Positions 57,689 to 64,000 of a DNA stretch of 64,000 nucleotides are shown one piece after another. The notes beneath the pieces are model-generated. The model did not search any database, was not told the DNA's origin, and was given only the letters and a program-made list of their open reading frames with translations. How positions within the stretch are numbered: position 1 is the first letter of the stretch; each line of letters opens with the position of its first letter. The DNA comes from Clostridiales bacterium 1_7_47FAA (lineage in GTDB: Bacteria > Bacillota > Clostridia > Lachnospirales > Lachnospiraceae), in contig DS990261.1 of assembly GCA_000155435.1 (NCBI GenBank), positions 797,987 to 861,986 of the forward strand. The letters are read 5' to 3'. The translations under genes were made by a program, and so were the position numbers.

Positions 57689-59156
57689 TTTGAAATACGA
57701 GATGATGATGTATGAGAGGGTATACCGGATTTTAAAAAATAAAATAGAAAGCGGCCTGCTTCCGGCCGGGTCCAGCCTTCCCTCCCGCGCGGACCTGCGC
57801 CTGGAATTCGGGGCTTCGGAAAAGACAATCCGCCGTGCCCTTAACATGTTAAAGGAAAAGGGATTCATCGAAACCGCACAGAGGAAACGCCCTGTGGTGG
57901 CCGGTCATATAAGCACGGGACATCTCGCCACAACCCTTGCATTAAAAAGAATTGACACTGACATCACCAATGATGTGCTGAAAACAGGCGTGCTGCTGTG
58001 TTATCCGGTGATTAAAAAGGGAATCGCCCTTTGTGGACAGGCTGACCTGGACATTCCGCGCAGGATCCTGGAAAACATGGACCCCCAGGATCCGTCAGGG
58101 TTTTGGAAACTGTCCAAACAGTTCTTGCGGTTCTTTGTTGCCCGCAATGGGAATGCCCTGGTTTTGCAGGCAGTGGACAGCCTGGGCCTGTCCGACTTGA
58201 AACCCCTGCAGGACAGCCTGGAAGCCAGGATCAGATATTACGGACAGCTGCGGGAGCTGATGCATGCCATTGAAACCGGAGGCGCACCGGAAAGCGTCCG
58301 TTTTGATGATATGTCCGGGATGTATGGGCTGACGGGCAGAAGCCGGCCGGCCTTTAAGGTTGCCTCCGACTCCGCGGTCCTTCTTGGCAGGAAGCAGCTT
58401 GAAAAGATGCTGCAGGGAGCCGAGGTACGGTATTCTGCGGTGTATATGGATCTTATGGGGCTGATTGCGGCGGGACGCTACCAACGCGGGGACCAGCTTC
58501 CTTCCCACAAAGAACTTCAGGAAATTTACGGCGTCAGTGTTGACACGACCCTTAAGGCGGTACAGATCCTGCAGGAATGGGGTGTCGTGAAGACCGTCCG
58601 GGGCAACGGTATATTTGTGGAGATGGACCGGAACGATATCCGGGACGTCCATATACCTCCACGCCTGATTGCTTACCATGTCAGGCGCTATCTGGATACC
58701 CTGGAACTTCTGGCCCTGACAATCGAAGGCGCCGCTGCCTGCGCGAAAGCCCATATTACCCGGGAAGGACTGCAGGCAGTGAAGGCGGAGATAGACCGCC
58801 AGTGGAATGAGGATTATCTGTATGAGCGCACGCCGGCCATCCTTCTGGATTTCATTGCCAGCCACATAGGCATAGATGCGTTCGGCGCCATTTACATGTT
58901 CCTGCAAAGGGATTTTAAGATTGGCCGCAGCATTCCGGGCCTGCTGGACACGGAAAAAATAACCGTGAACCGCCAGGTCCATGAACAGTGCGTGGAAGCC
59001 GTTGACTCGCTTTCCATGGGGGATGAAGGGGGATTCCCTGAAAAATGCGCTCGGCTATTTGATGCCATACGTCACCTGGTAATTGGGAAATGCCAAAGCC
59101 TGGGATACTATGAGGCCGCAATGGGCGTCTATGACGGAACTGCGCTATGGAAGTAA
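57672..59156 (+). CDS. Regulator with two GntR-type winged helices
   Basis: 494 residues. A first GntR winged helix at about 12-75 ([40 protein letters not shown]), a helical linker of about 170 residues, and a second complete one at about 250-318 ([40 protein letters not shown]). A helical C-terminal region (about 335-485) resembles an FCD-type effector domain. Ordinary GntR proteins have a single winged helix. AAAAGGA is 8 bases before the ATG at 57672, which overlaps the kinase gene by 17 bases; a TTG at 57690 is an alternative. Coupling suggests it works with the kinase and lipoprotein. Confidence 0.82.
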   Translation: MKGNNDLKYEMMMYERVYRILKNKIESGLLPAGSSLPSRADLRLEFGASEKTIRRALNMLKEKGFIETAQRKRPVVAGHISTGHLATTLALKRIDTDITNDVLKTGVLLCYPVIKKGIALCGQADLDIPRRILENMDPQDPSGFWKLSKQFLRFFVARNGNALVLQAVDSLGLSDLKPLQDSLEARIRYYGQLRELMHAIETGGAPESVRFDDMSGMYGLTGRSRPAFKVASDSAVLLGRKQLEKMLQGAEVRYSAVYMDLMGLIAAGRYQRGDQLPSHKELQEIYGVSVDTTLKAVQILQEWGVVKTVRGNGIFVEMDRNDIRDVHIPPRLIAYHVRRYLDTLELLALTIEGAAACAKAHITREGLQAVKAEIDRQWNEDYLYERTPAILLDFIASHIGIDAFGAIYMFLQRDFKIGRSIPGLLDTEKITVNRQVHEQCVEAVDSLSMGDEGGFPEKCARLFDAIRHLVIGKCQSLGYYEAAMGVYDGTALWK

Positions 59157-59182
59157 CCTGTAAAAATAACCTGCTAAGTTGT

Positions 59183-59231
59183 AAAATCAAGTGCGACAAG
59201 GGTTAATAACTCTATCGCACTTGATTTTTTA
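59183..59231 (+). terminator. Terminator 1 at the chromosomal/mobile boundary
   Basis: AAAATCAAGTGCGA (59183-59196) pairs with the complement at 59215-59228 around an 18-base loop, followed by T residues. Ends the kinase/GntR operon. Confidence 0.88.
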
Positions 59232-59244
59232 TTGTGGAAAATAT

Positions 59245-59289
59245 GAGTGCTACAAGAGAATTAAAAAAACTCTTGTAGCACTTTTTATT
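59245..59289. terminator. Terminator 2, related hairpin
   Basis: AGTGCTACAAGAG (59246-59258) pairs perfectly with 59270-59282, followed by T residues. Its left arm shares AGTGC-x-ACAAG with the left half of terminator 1, so the two hairpins may be related by duplication. Confidence 0.82.
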
Positions 59290-59321
59290 TTGCCAATTTT
59301 TAAGGAAAGGTGGGCGGAAAC

Positions 59322-59504
59322 GTGAAAAAAGGAGATAAGCGTATTACATACGCCGACAGACAGAAGATTGAAGCAATGGAGCGAACCGGGGCAAAGGTTA
59401 CAGATATTGCAAAGGCGGTTGGGTTTCACAGAGCAACGATTTATAACGAATTGAAGCGTGGGGGAACACCATACCGGGCAGAAGTAGCACAGAGAAGTTT
59501 ATAA
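59322..59504 (+). CDS. Small helix-turn-helix protein, IS30-type HTH
   Basis: About 60 residues. ITYADRQKIEAMERTGAKVT, then IAKAVGFHRATIYNELKRGG: the HTH_38 motif found at the N-terminus of IS30 transposases and in small phage or ICE proteins. No DDE domain follows, so it is not a transposase but either a remnant or, more likely, a small regulator of the element. Start assumed at GTG 59322, 7 bases after GGTGGG; GTG 59310 is possible. First gene of the mobile segment. Confidence 0.65.
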   Translation: MKKGDKRITYADRQKIEAMERTGAKVTDIAKAVGFHRATIYNELKRGGTPYRAEVAQRSL

Positions 59505-59539
59505 ATGCCAGGCGGCAGCAGTATAGAAAGGAACTCAAC

Positions 59540-59764
59540 ATGGAAGTGTGGATATTACGAGGGACAGACCCGGAAACATTGGAAGAAAAGATAAATAAGC
59601 AGTTGGAAGAGGTGGAAAAGGTAAAATCACTTTTCTATACGCCAACGGTTCAGTATCAAACGGCAGTAGTGCCGCAGATGCGAGGGGATAAGGTAACGGG
59701 TTACAAGGTGGAGTATTCAGCAATGGTTGCAGTAGAAGCAAAACCGTTATTCCGGGAAGCGTAG
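59540..59764 (+). CDS. Conserved small protein of the mobile element
   Basis: 74 residues, unrecognised. It starts MEVWILRGTDPETLEEKINK, has a helical, Glu/Lys-rich first half, and a second half of likely beta strands (GYKVEYSAMVAVEAKPLF). The start follows an AGAAAGGAACTCAAC cassette similar to those before other genes of this segment. It immediately precedes the methyltransferase gene. Confidence 0.6.
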   Translation: MEVWILRGTDPETLEEKINKQLEEVEKVKSLFYTPTVQYQTAVVPQMRGDKVTGYKVEYSAMVAVEAKPLFREA

Positions 59765-59774
59765 GTGGCAGCAG

Positions 59775-60791
59775 ATGAAAAGAAAATTAAAGGTTAATGA
59801 CTTCTTTTGTGGATGCGGCGGAATGGGTATTGCATTTAAAAATGCCGGGTATGAAATAGCCGGGGCATGGGACTTTGATAAATACGCCGTGGAGAGTTAC
59901 CGGGCAAACGTAGGGGACCATGTACAGAAAGCAGACATTAAGGAATTGCACCAAGCAGACATCCCACAAGCGGATGTGTGGGCGTTTGGTTTCCCGTGCC
60001 AGGATTTGAGCGTTGCCGGAAAGCAACGGGGCATGATTTTAAAATGCGAGGATTGCGGCGAGGAAATAGAGATAAACCCGGAAGAGTACACGGGCAACAC
60101 CATTTGCCCCAAGTGCAGCAGTAACAATTTTAAGGCGGCGAGCCGTAGCGGATGTTTCTTTGAAATGATGCGATTACTTGAAGAAACAGAGAGAGAGAGA
60201 GAACACGCCATGCCGGCCGTTATCATTGCGGAGAATGTGCGAGGGTTACGCCCGTATCTGCCAGTGTTACGCCTGGAATATGAACGCCACGGGTACACGG
60301 CACATATTGAAATGTTTAATTCCAAATATTGGAACGTGCCACAGAACCGGGACCGTTACGCAGTAGTAGGGACCAGAAATAAAAAGAACCTAACATTTAC
60401 ATTTCCGAAAGAGCAACACGAATTTGTACCGAAGTTATCGGATTACCTGGAAAAAGATGTGCCGGAAAAATATTACTTGCCGGATGAAAAGGCACAAACC
60501 ATTATAGCCCAGGCGTTAGAGAAACTAGAGGGTTTAGGAAAGTGCCATGCGTGCATTACGCCGGACCGTATCAACAAGCGGCAGAACGGACCGAGGGCAA
60601 AGGCAGAGGACGAGCCAATGTTTACACTTACCGCCCAGGATTTACACGGCGTTATCATCCTGGAAGATGAACAGACGGAAGAAAGCGTTGTTACGGACAT
60701 TGCAGAGGAAACCGGGCTTTTAGACCCTAACGGTTGCGGAAAAACATTACGAGTTGGGGGGGGGGGGCGGAAGCATCACAAAGAAACATAA
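59775..60791 (+). CDS. Cytosine-5 DNA methyltransferase, N-terminal part (frameshifted)
   Basis: 338 residues as read. C5-methyltransferase motifs: I (VNDFFCGCGGMGIAFKNAG), IV with catalytic Cys (GFPCQDLSVAGKQRG, about 74-88), VI (ENVRG), VIII (QNRDRYAVVGTR). A zinc-ribbon-like insert with two CxxC pairs (CEDCGEEI and CPKC, about 91-115) follows motif IV, common in phage enzymes. The frame ends in an unnatural tail after a run of 12 G at 60756-60767: removing one G (or adding two) restores a sensible continuation. Motifs IX-X are in the next frame (60988). Either phase-variable, truncated, or affected by homopolymer sequencing error. Confidence 0.85.
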   Translation: MKRKLKVNDFFCGCGGMGIAFKNAGYEIAGAWDFDKYAVESYRANVGDHVQKADIKELHQADIPQADVWAFGFPCQDLSVAGKQRGMILKCEDCGEEIEINPEEYTGNTICPKCSSNNFKAASRSGCFFEMMRLLEETEREREHAMPAVIIAENVRGLRPYLPVLRLEYERHGYTAHIEMFNSKYWNVPQNRDRYAVVGTRNKKNLTFTFPKEQHEFVPKLSDYLEKDVPEKYYLPDEKAQTIIAQALEKLEGLGKCHACITPDRINKRQNGPRAKAEDEPMFTLTAQDLHGVIILEDEQTEESVVTDIAEETGLLDPNGCGKTLRVGGGGRKHHKET

Positions 60792-61034
60792 CTACCAACA
60801 CGTTATTGTCAATCCAGGGGGGGGCAGAGAGCAACAGAGTTTCCCATAACGGTAACGGTCAATAAGTGCGGAAGAAATGTTTTAAAAATTGCGGATGTTT
60901 CCCCGTGCCTTACCGCAAGGGATTATAAAGGGTACGCCGGAAAGAAAGACATGATAGCAGTTATAGAAGAGCGAAAGGAACAAGACAATGGAAAGAGCCA
61001 ACAACCAGGGTTGCCAAATGGTGGGGATGCTTGA
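60792..61034 (+). pseudogene. Displaced middle part of the methyltransferase
   Basis: Not an independent gene. Just after the 12-G run the +1 frame reads HNYQHVIVNPG up to an 8-G run (60817-60824); after that the original frame reads EFPITVTVNKCGRNVLKIAD, then SPCLTARDYKGYAGKKDMIA, and ends at a TGA at 61032-61034. Both pieces resemble repeated target-recognition modules (LTAxDxxG) of phage methyltransferases. Changing both G runs by one base would join them to the N-terminal part. Confidence 0.7.
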
Positions 61035-61821
61035 CATAAAAGGTCAAGACCAATGCCGCCGGGTGTATTCAACGGACGGAATAGCACCAACCCTTACAAC
61101 ATCCGGGGGGGGGCAAAGGGAAGTGAAAATATTTGATACAAAGCGGTTGAGGGTGCGAAAGTTGACACCTAAAGAATACGGAATTTTACAAGCGTTCCCT
61201 ATGGACGATTGGAAACAAGTTGTTTCAGATAGCCAGGCATATAAACAATTTGGTAACGCAGTAACTACAACGGTTTTTACCGCAATAGCGGAAGAGATAG
61301 CAAAAAGCATTTATGCAGCAGAAGAAAGCGAGGAACAAAACATGGAAGCAGAAAACAAGAATTTTACCGGAATGAATGAACCGGAAGAGAAGCCAACGGC
61401 GGAAAGCATTTTGGCAGCAGCGGAAGCAGAAGCCAAGGTGGCAGCAGAACGGGAAGAAACAACTAAAACAGCAATTCCGGCAGAGGAAACCATAACACCG
61501 AACTCATTAGCCAACGGGATGTTGCAGTTTCTTCTTGATAGCGGAATTGTAGCGAGTGCGTGCGTAACGGATGAAACAGAAAAGATGTTTGCAAAGCACA
61601 TTAAAGAAGAATTGGACGGAATAACGATTGGGGAAACACCGGAGATATTGAGAGATTGGGAAGCGGCACAAAACGCCGTCAATGATATGCTTTCAAAATA
61701 TGCACCGGGCGGATATATGGGGAAAATCATTTATCCATTACTTATCCCATTAAAAGAGCGGTTGGAAGCCGGGGAAAGAACACCGGATTTATACAACGCC
61801 ATTGTAGAAGCCACAAGGTAG
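60988..61821 (+). CDS. Methyltransferase C-terminal part joined to a phage-type protein
   Basis: 277 residues. Residues 1-115 hold the methyltransferase end: VGMLDIKGQDQCRRVYSTDG, APTLTTSGGG (encoded by a 9-G run, 61105-61113), motif IX region RLRVRKLTPKEYGILQAFPM and motif X QFGNAVTTTVFTAIAEEIA. AAAGGAAC precedes the ATG at 60988, so it can be translated on its own, as in split enzymes such as M.AquI. From about 119 the frame continues into an unrelated Glu/Ala-rich part and a helical domain (SLANGMLQFLLDSGIVASAC). An internal ATG at 61342 with AGCGAGGAAC upstream could start that part separately. Confidence 0.78.
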   Translation: MERANNQGCQMVGMLDIKGQDQCRRVYSTDGIAPTLTTSGGGQREVKIFDTKRLRVRKLTPKEYGILQAFPMDDWKQVVSDSQAYKQFGNAVTTTVFTAIAEEIAKSIYAAEESEEQNMEAENKNFTGMNEPEEKPTAESILAAAEAEAKVAAEREETTKTAIPAEETITPNSLANGMLQFLLDSGIVASACVTDETEKMFAKHIKEELDGITIGETPEILRDWEAAQNAVNDMLSKYAPGGYMGKIIYPLLIPLKERLEAGERTPDLYNAIVEATR

Positions 61822-61830
61822 GTGCAGCGT

Positions 61831-62124
61831 ATGACATTAGCGGATATTGTGGCCGTTATGTCTGGCCCGGACCGTGTACGAATTACAAAAGGAAACAATG
61901 AACTATTTGCCGGATATTTGGGTAATTTGGTACACATGGCAGAATATGAAGCACTTATGGCGGAAGAGGTCACACGGATAAAAGGAACGGTGGACATAAC
62001 CCATAAAAGATATAAGGAATTAGGATTGATGCAGCCGTTACACCCGGAAGAAACACCAAATTACAGTTTTTCGGATTTGCAGTTGACTATATACCGGGAA
62101 ATCATATTGAAAAGTGAGGAATAA
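61831..62124 (+). CDS. Small protein of the mobile element, 97 residues
   Basis: Unrecognised. It starts MTLADIVAVMSGPDRVRITK and contains NNELFAGYLGNLVHM, a beta-rich pattern seen in small phage proteins of unknown function. AAGGTAGGTG precedes the ATG at 61831; the longer GTG start (61822) is less likely. 9 bases after the previous stop. Confidence 0.6.
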   Translation: MTLADIVAVMSGPDRVRITKGNNELFAGYLGNLVHMAEYEALMAEEVTRIKGTVDITHKRYKELGLMQPLHPEETPNYSFSDLQLTIYREIILKSEE

Positions 62125-62127
62125 GCC

Positions 62128-62283
62128 GTGGCAGAAATTGGAAAATTGGAAATTACCGTTTTGGATATGCCAAAAATCCAAAGGTTATTGAAGAGGTACG
62201 AGAAAATCCAAAGGCGGCGTGCCTGGAGAAATCACGCAAGGACAAAGAAAGTGAGGAATAACACATGGAAGAAAAAACAATGA
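62128..62283 (+). CDS. Small basic protein, 51 residues
   Basis: GTG start at 62128, 8-9 bases after GAGGA, 3 bases after the preceding stop. The protein begins MAEIGKLEITVLDM and turns strongly basic (PKIQRLLKRYEKI, QRRRAWRNHARTKK), ending in lysines. It overlaps the next gene by 19 bases. Composition suggests nucleic acid binding; no family recognised. Confidence 0.5.
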   Translation: MAEIGKLEITVLDMPKIQRLLKRYEKIQRRRAWRNHARTKKVRNNTWKKKQ

Positions 62284-62585
62284 TGCCTATTAACAATCAG
62301 ATTGAGCCGGATTTTTTAGAACACATCAAAAGCATCTTTAAGCGGTGGAGAGATTTAAACACCCAGGGCGTGACGATTGGGGCAAGGGAATTAAGTAATT
62401 TTGCCTTTACCTTAAAAGGTGCATCCATGAATAGCCATTTGGGATTTAAGTACAATTTCAACCCACGGGGAACGGATGCAGACGGAAACCCGGCAATCAC
62501 ATTAAAACTTTATACCAAACCGGAGCAGATGAACCCGGCAGCAGATAGGCCGGTATATGAATTTGCAGCCCCTTACATGGTTTAG
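62265..62585 (+). CDS. Hypothetical protein of the mobile element, 106 residues
   Basis: Unrecognised. Starts MEEKTMMPINNQIEPDFLEH, with IFKRWRDLNTQG and LGFKYNFNPRGTDADGN. AAAGTGAGGAATAACAC before the ATG is one of the shared start cassettes of this segment. Compact alpha/beta protein by pattern, no membrane segment. Confidence 0.6.
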   Translation: MEEKTMMPINNQIEPDFLEHIKSIFKRWRDLNTQGVTIGARELSNFAFTLKGASMNSHLGFKYNFNPRGTDADGNPAITLKLYTKPEQMNPAADRPVYEFAAPYMV

Positions 62586-62588
62586 GGT

Positions 62589-62627
62589 GCAGCAGTACAG
62601 AAAGCGAGGGAACACAACATGATGCAG
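62589..62627 (+). repeat. Start-site cassette, copy A
   Basis: GCAGCAGTACAGAAAGCGAG leads into GGAACACAACATGATGCAG. The 27 bases from 62601 to 62627 recur identically at 63915-63941, in each case carrying the ribosome binding site and first codons of a gene. Shorter relatives occur at about 59514-59542, 61324-61344 and 62250-62267. Confidence 0.8.
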
Positions 62628-62963
62628 AAATTAAAAGAAGAAATCACGGCAGCAGCCAACAGAGAATTAAACCGGGCAAATGAGCAATTCCCGTTATTTA
62701 CATCAAAACATGAGGGCGTGGCGGTTGCCTATGAGGAATTAGAAGAGAGCAAAGAAGCCCTTGAAGAGTTAGAAGCATCCTTTAAGTGCTTATGGGATGA
62801 TGTGAGAGGGAAAGAAACGCCTTGTTATCTGAAAGAAGAGATAACACCGCTTAAAATCGCAGATTACGCAATTAACCTTGCGTGCGAAGCCGTACAGACG
62901 GCCGCTATGCTTATGAAATATGAAATGAGCCTTAACCCGGCAGCAGAAAGAGAGGGCGAATAA
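62619..62963 (+). CDS. Hypothetical coiled-coil-like protein, 114 residues
   Basis: Helical, Glu-rich: AYEELEESKEALEELEASFK, then LKEEITPLKIADYAINLACE. No recognised family, but the layout resembles small phage or ICE proteins adjacent to DNA-modification genes. Its ATG lies in cassette A; ATG 62622 is an equal choice. Stop and next start overlap by one base. Confidence 0.6.
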   Translation: MMQKLKEEITAAANRELNRANEQFPLFTSKHEGVAVAYEELEESKEALEELEASFKCLWDDVRGKETPCYLKEEITPLKIADYAINLACEAVQTAAMLMKYEMSLNPAAEREGE

Positions 62964-63322
62964 TGGCAATATACGCAATTGATTTTGATAACACATTGGC
63001 TATTACCCGTTTCCCGGAAATTGTAGCCCCAAACAAAAAAATGGTTGCTTTTGCGAAAGCGGTAAAAGCCCAGGGACACCAAACAATATTGTGGACAAGC
63101 AGAGCCGGGGCAGACCTGGAAAATGCCGTGGAGTGGTGCAGATTGCAAGGGCTTGTATTTGATGCCGTGAATGAGCCGTTACCGGAGCAGATAAAGCGGT
63201 GGGGCAACGATACAAGAAAAATCTATGCGGATTATTACATAGACGATAAGAATATGACAATAGCCCAGGTGGAAAGCACCATGAACCAAATAAAAGAGAT
63301 TATGGAAGAAATAAAGGAGTGA
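62963..63322 (+). CDS. HAD-like hydrolase of the mobile element
   Basis: 119-residue small HAD-superfamily protein. Motif I is YAIDFDNTL (Asp 7 and 9), with the Thr/Ser motif II in ILWTSR (Thr/Ser about 45) and an acidic motif near YYIDDKN (about 92-98). No cap domain. Similar small HAD proteins occur in phages and conjugative elements, possibly as nucleotide or polynucleotide 5'-phosphatases; substrate unknown. Confidence 0.75.
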   Translation: MAIYAIDFDNTLAITRFPEIVAPNKKMVAFAKAVKAQGHQTILWTSRAGADLENAVEWCRLQGLVFDAVNEPLPEQIKRWGNDTRKIYADYYIDDKNMTIAQVESTMNQIKEIMEEIKE

Positions 63323-63326
63323 AATA

Positions 63327-63509
63327 ATGAAAATCAAAATTACAGATGTGTTACCTATTGTTAATCCGCCGGAAGTAGGGAGCGTACACACGGTTACAAG
63401 AAGAGAGACAGAACCACCAAGAAACAGACGCACGAAAATGTACTATATAGAAGTTGGTAAAAGGGAAATAGGGGTATATCCAAGAGAATGCAAAGTGATA
63501 GAAGAGTAG
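63327..63509 (+). CDS. Hypothetical small protein, 60 residues
   Basis: Unrecognised. Starts MKIKITDVLPIVNPPEVGSV and ends IGVYPRECKVIEE; two beta-hairpin-like halves with a basic centre (RRETEPPRNRRTK). Good ribosome binding site AAGGAG 9 bases before. Probably an accessory protein of the element. Confidence 0.6.
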   Translation: MKIKITDVLPIVNPPEVGSVHTVTRRETEPPRNRRTKMYYIEVGKREIGVYPRECKVIEE

Positions 63510-63526
63510 AAAGCGAGGATAAATAA

Positions 63527-63976
63527 ATGGGATTTATGGACAATTTTACATCAGATAGCCCGGTAACAGTAAAGCAGCCGGATTATTACGAAATGGTAAA
63601 GGAAGCAGCCAAAGCGGAGTTAATCACAAATGCGGTCAATGCGGAAGTGCCGGGGTATTACATCCAGGCAATGATTACCGGGAAAAAGCCGGATTTTCTT
63701 AATACCCTGGATGCAGAGGAAGAGAAAACCGGATTTAGAACGGAATATGAGCAGATAACCGGGGCGGCGGTATCAATATTTGAAACAATGACAAAGGAAA
63801 GAAGCATAGAAGCGGCAACCATTGGATTACACAAACTTATTAACGCCATAAGCCAAAGCCATATTGAGGAAATAAAAGCAATAGAGGAAAACCAAAAGGA
63901 AAGAGAGAAAGCGGAAAGCGAGGGAACACAACATGATGCAGACGGCAGCAGTACAGAAGATAAGCGAACAGAATAG
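63527..63976 (+). CDS. Hypothetical protein of the mobile element, 149 residues
   Basis: Unrecognised. GFMDNFTSDSPVTVKQPDYY at the start, a helical middle and a Glu/Lys-rich end. AGAAAGCGAGGATAAATAA before the ATG belongs to the same cassette family. Its last 44 bases overlap the next gene's start (63933), where cassette B doubles as coding sequence. Confidence 0.6.
   Translation: MGFMDNFTSDSPVTVKQPDYYEMVKEAAKAELITNAVNAEVPGYYIQAMITGKKPDFLNTLDAEEEKTGFRTEYEQITGAAVSIFETMTKERSIEAATIGLHKLINAISQSHIEEIKAIEENQKEREKAESEGTQHDADGSSTEDKRTE
63915..63941 (+). repeat. Start-site cassette, copy B
   Basis: The 27 bases are identical to 62601-62627. Here they lie inside the 3' end of the preceding gene and supply the ribosome binding site and start of the next one. 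GGCAGCAGTACAGAA, which precedes the cassette in copy A, follows it here (63944-63958). Confidence 0.8.
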
Positions 63977-64000
63977 CCTATATAAAGCAACATTAGACCG
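63933..64000 (+). CDS. Partial gene running off the right edge
   Basis: Opens with two Met codons at 63933 and reads MQTAAVQKISEQNSLYKATL with no stop before the window ends. GCGAGGGAAC upstream is the cassette ribosome binding site. Too short to identify. Confidence 0.5.
   Translation, partial: MMQTAAVQKISEQNSLYKATLD

Noticed and set aside
59310-59504. IS30-family transposase
   Set aside because: Only the HTH part is present, with no DDE catalytic domain and no inverted repeats.
59775-61034. Simple dead pseudogene
   Set aside because: Both breaks fall exactly at G runs and the C-terminal part has its own start signal, so phase variation or sequencing error is at least as likely.

Overview
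The window looks like chromosome of a gut Clostridia, most like an Enterocloster / Clostridium clostridioforme-type Lachnospiraceae. This is inferred from gene content and signals, not from a marker gene: strong AGGAGG ribosome binding sites, TTGACA/TATAAT-type promoters, RpiR and LicT regulators, beta-glucoside PTS permeases, CUT2 sugar ABC transport, a DUF1540 protein and many hydroxy-acid and aldonate enzymes. No rRNA, tRNA, CRISPR array or transposase was seen.

Layout. 0-0.65 kb: a minus-strand XRE repressor and a zinc-ribbon membrane protein. 1-5.5 kb: an RpiR regulator, then a D-2-hydroxyacid dehydrogenase, an RraA-family aldolase and a GltS-type symporter behind a consensus promoter flanked by repeated ACTACAAA motifs. 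6.1-10.6 kb: RpiR regulator, beta-glucoside PTS EIIBCA and a GH1 phospho-beta-glucosidase. 10.8-20.2 kb: a divergent AraC regulator and an L-fucose operon (isomerase, rhamnulokinase-type kinase, class II aldolase, mutarotase FucU, CUT2 ABC transporter). 20.5-28.2 kb: SMP-30 lactonase, SDR dehydrogenase, IlvD/Edd dehydratase and a second RraA-family aldolase, which together could form a non-phosphorylative sugar-acid route, followed by an NhaC antiporter, a PLP trans-sulfuration enzyme and an AraC regulator. 28.6-31.9 kb: a degenerate-GGDEF/EAL protein behind a structured leader, a Crp/Fnr regulator and a TIGR04076 protein. 31.9-36.6 kb: a LicT-controlled beta-glucoside operon with two RNA antitermination elements.

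36.8-49.5 kb is a molybdenum cofactor block: two NTP-transferase/ModE-HTH fusions (one apparently a dead enzyme), a histidine phosphatase-HD fusion, a MoeA-like protein, MoaC, MoaA, a MOSC-MogA fusion, ModABC, XdhC, YqeC and MocA. No molybdoenzyme is encoded in the window, so the block must serve enzymes elsewhere. Two palindromes upstream of modA resemble ModE operators.

49.5-59.2 kb: MATE exporter, a secreted glycosidase-like protein, a DUF1540 protein, then a putative sensory locus: a lipoprotein fusing a solute-binding module to a 5'-nucleotidase C-terminal domain, a dCache hybrid histidine kinase and a regulator with two GntR winged helices. After two strong terminators (59.2-59.3 kb) the style changes to short, tightly packed genes of a mobile element (phage-like or conjugative), running off the right edge. 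It carries a cytosine-5 DNA methyltransferase split into two overlapping reading frames with 12-, 8- and 9-G homopolymers, and shared start-site cassettes in front of several small genes.
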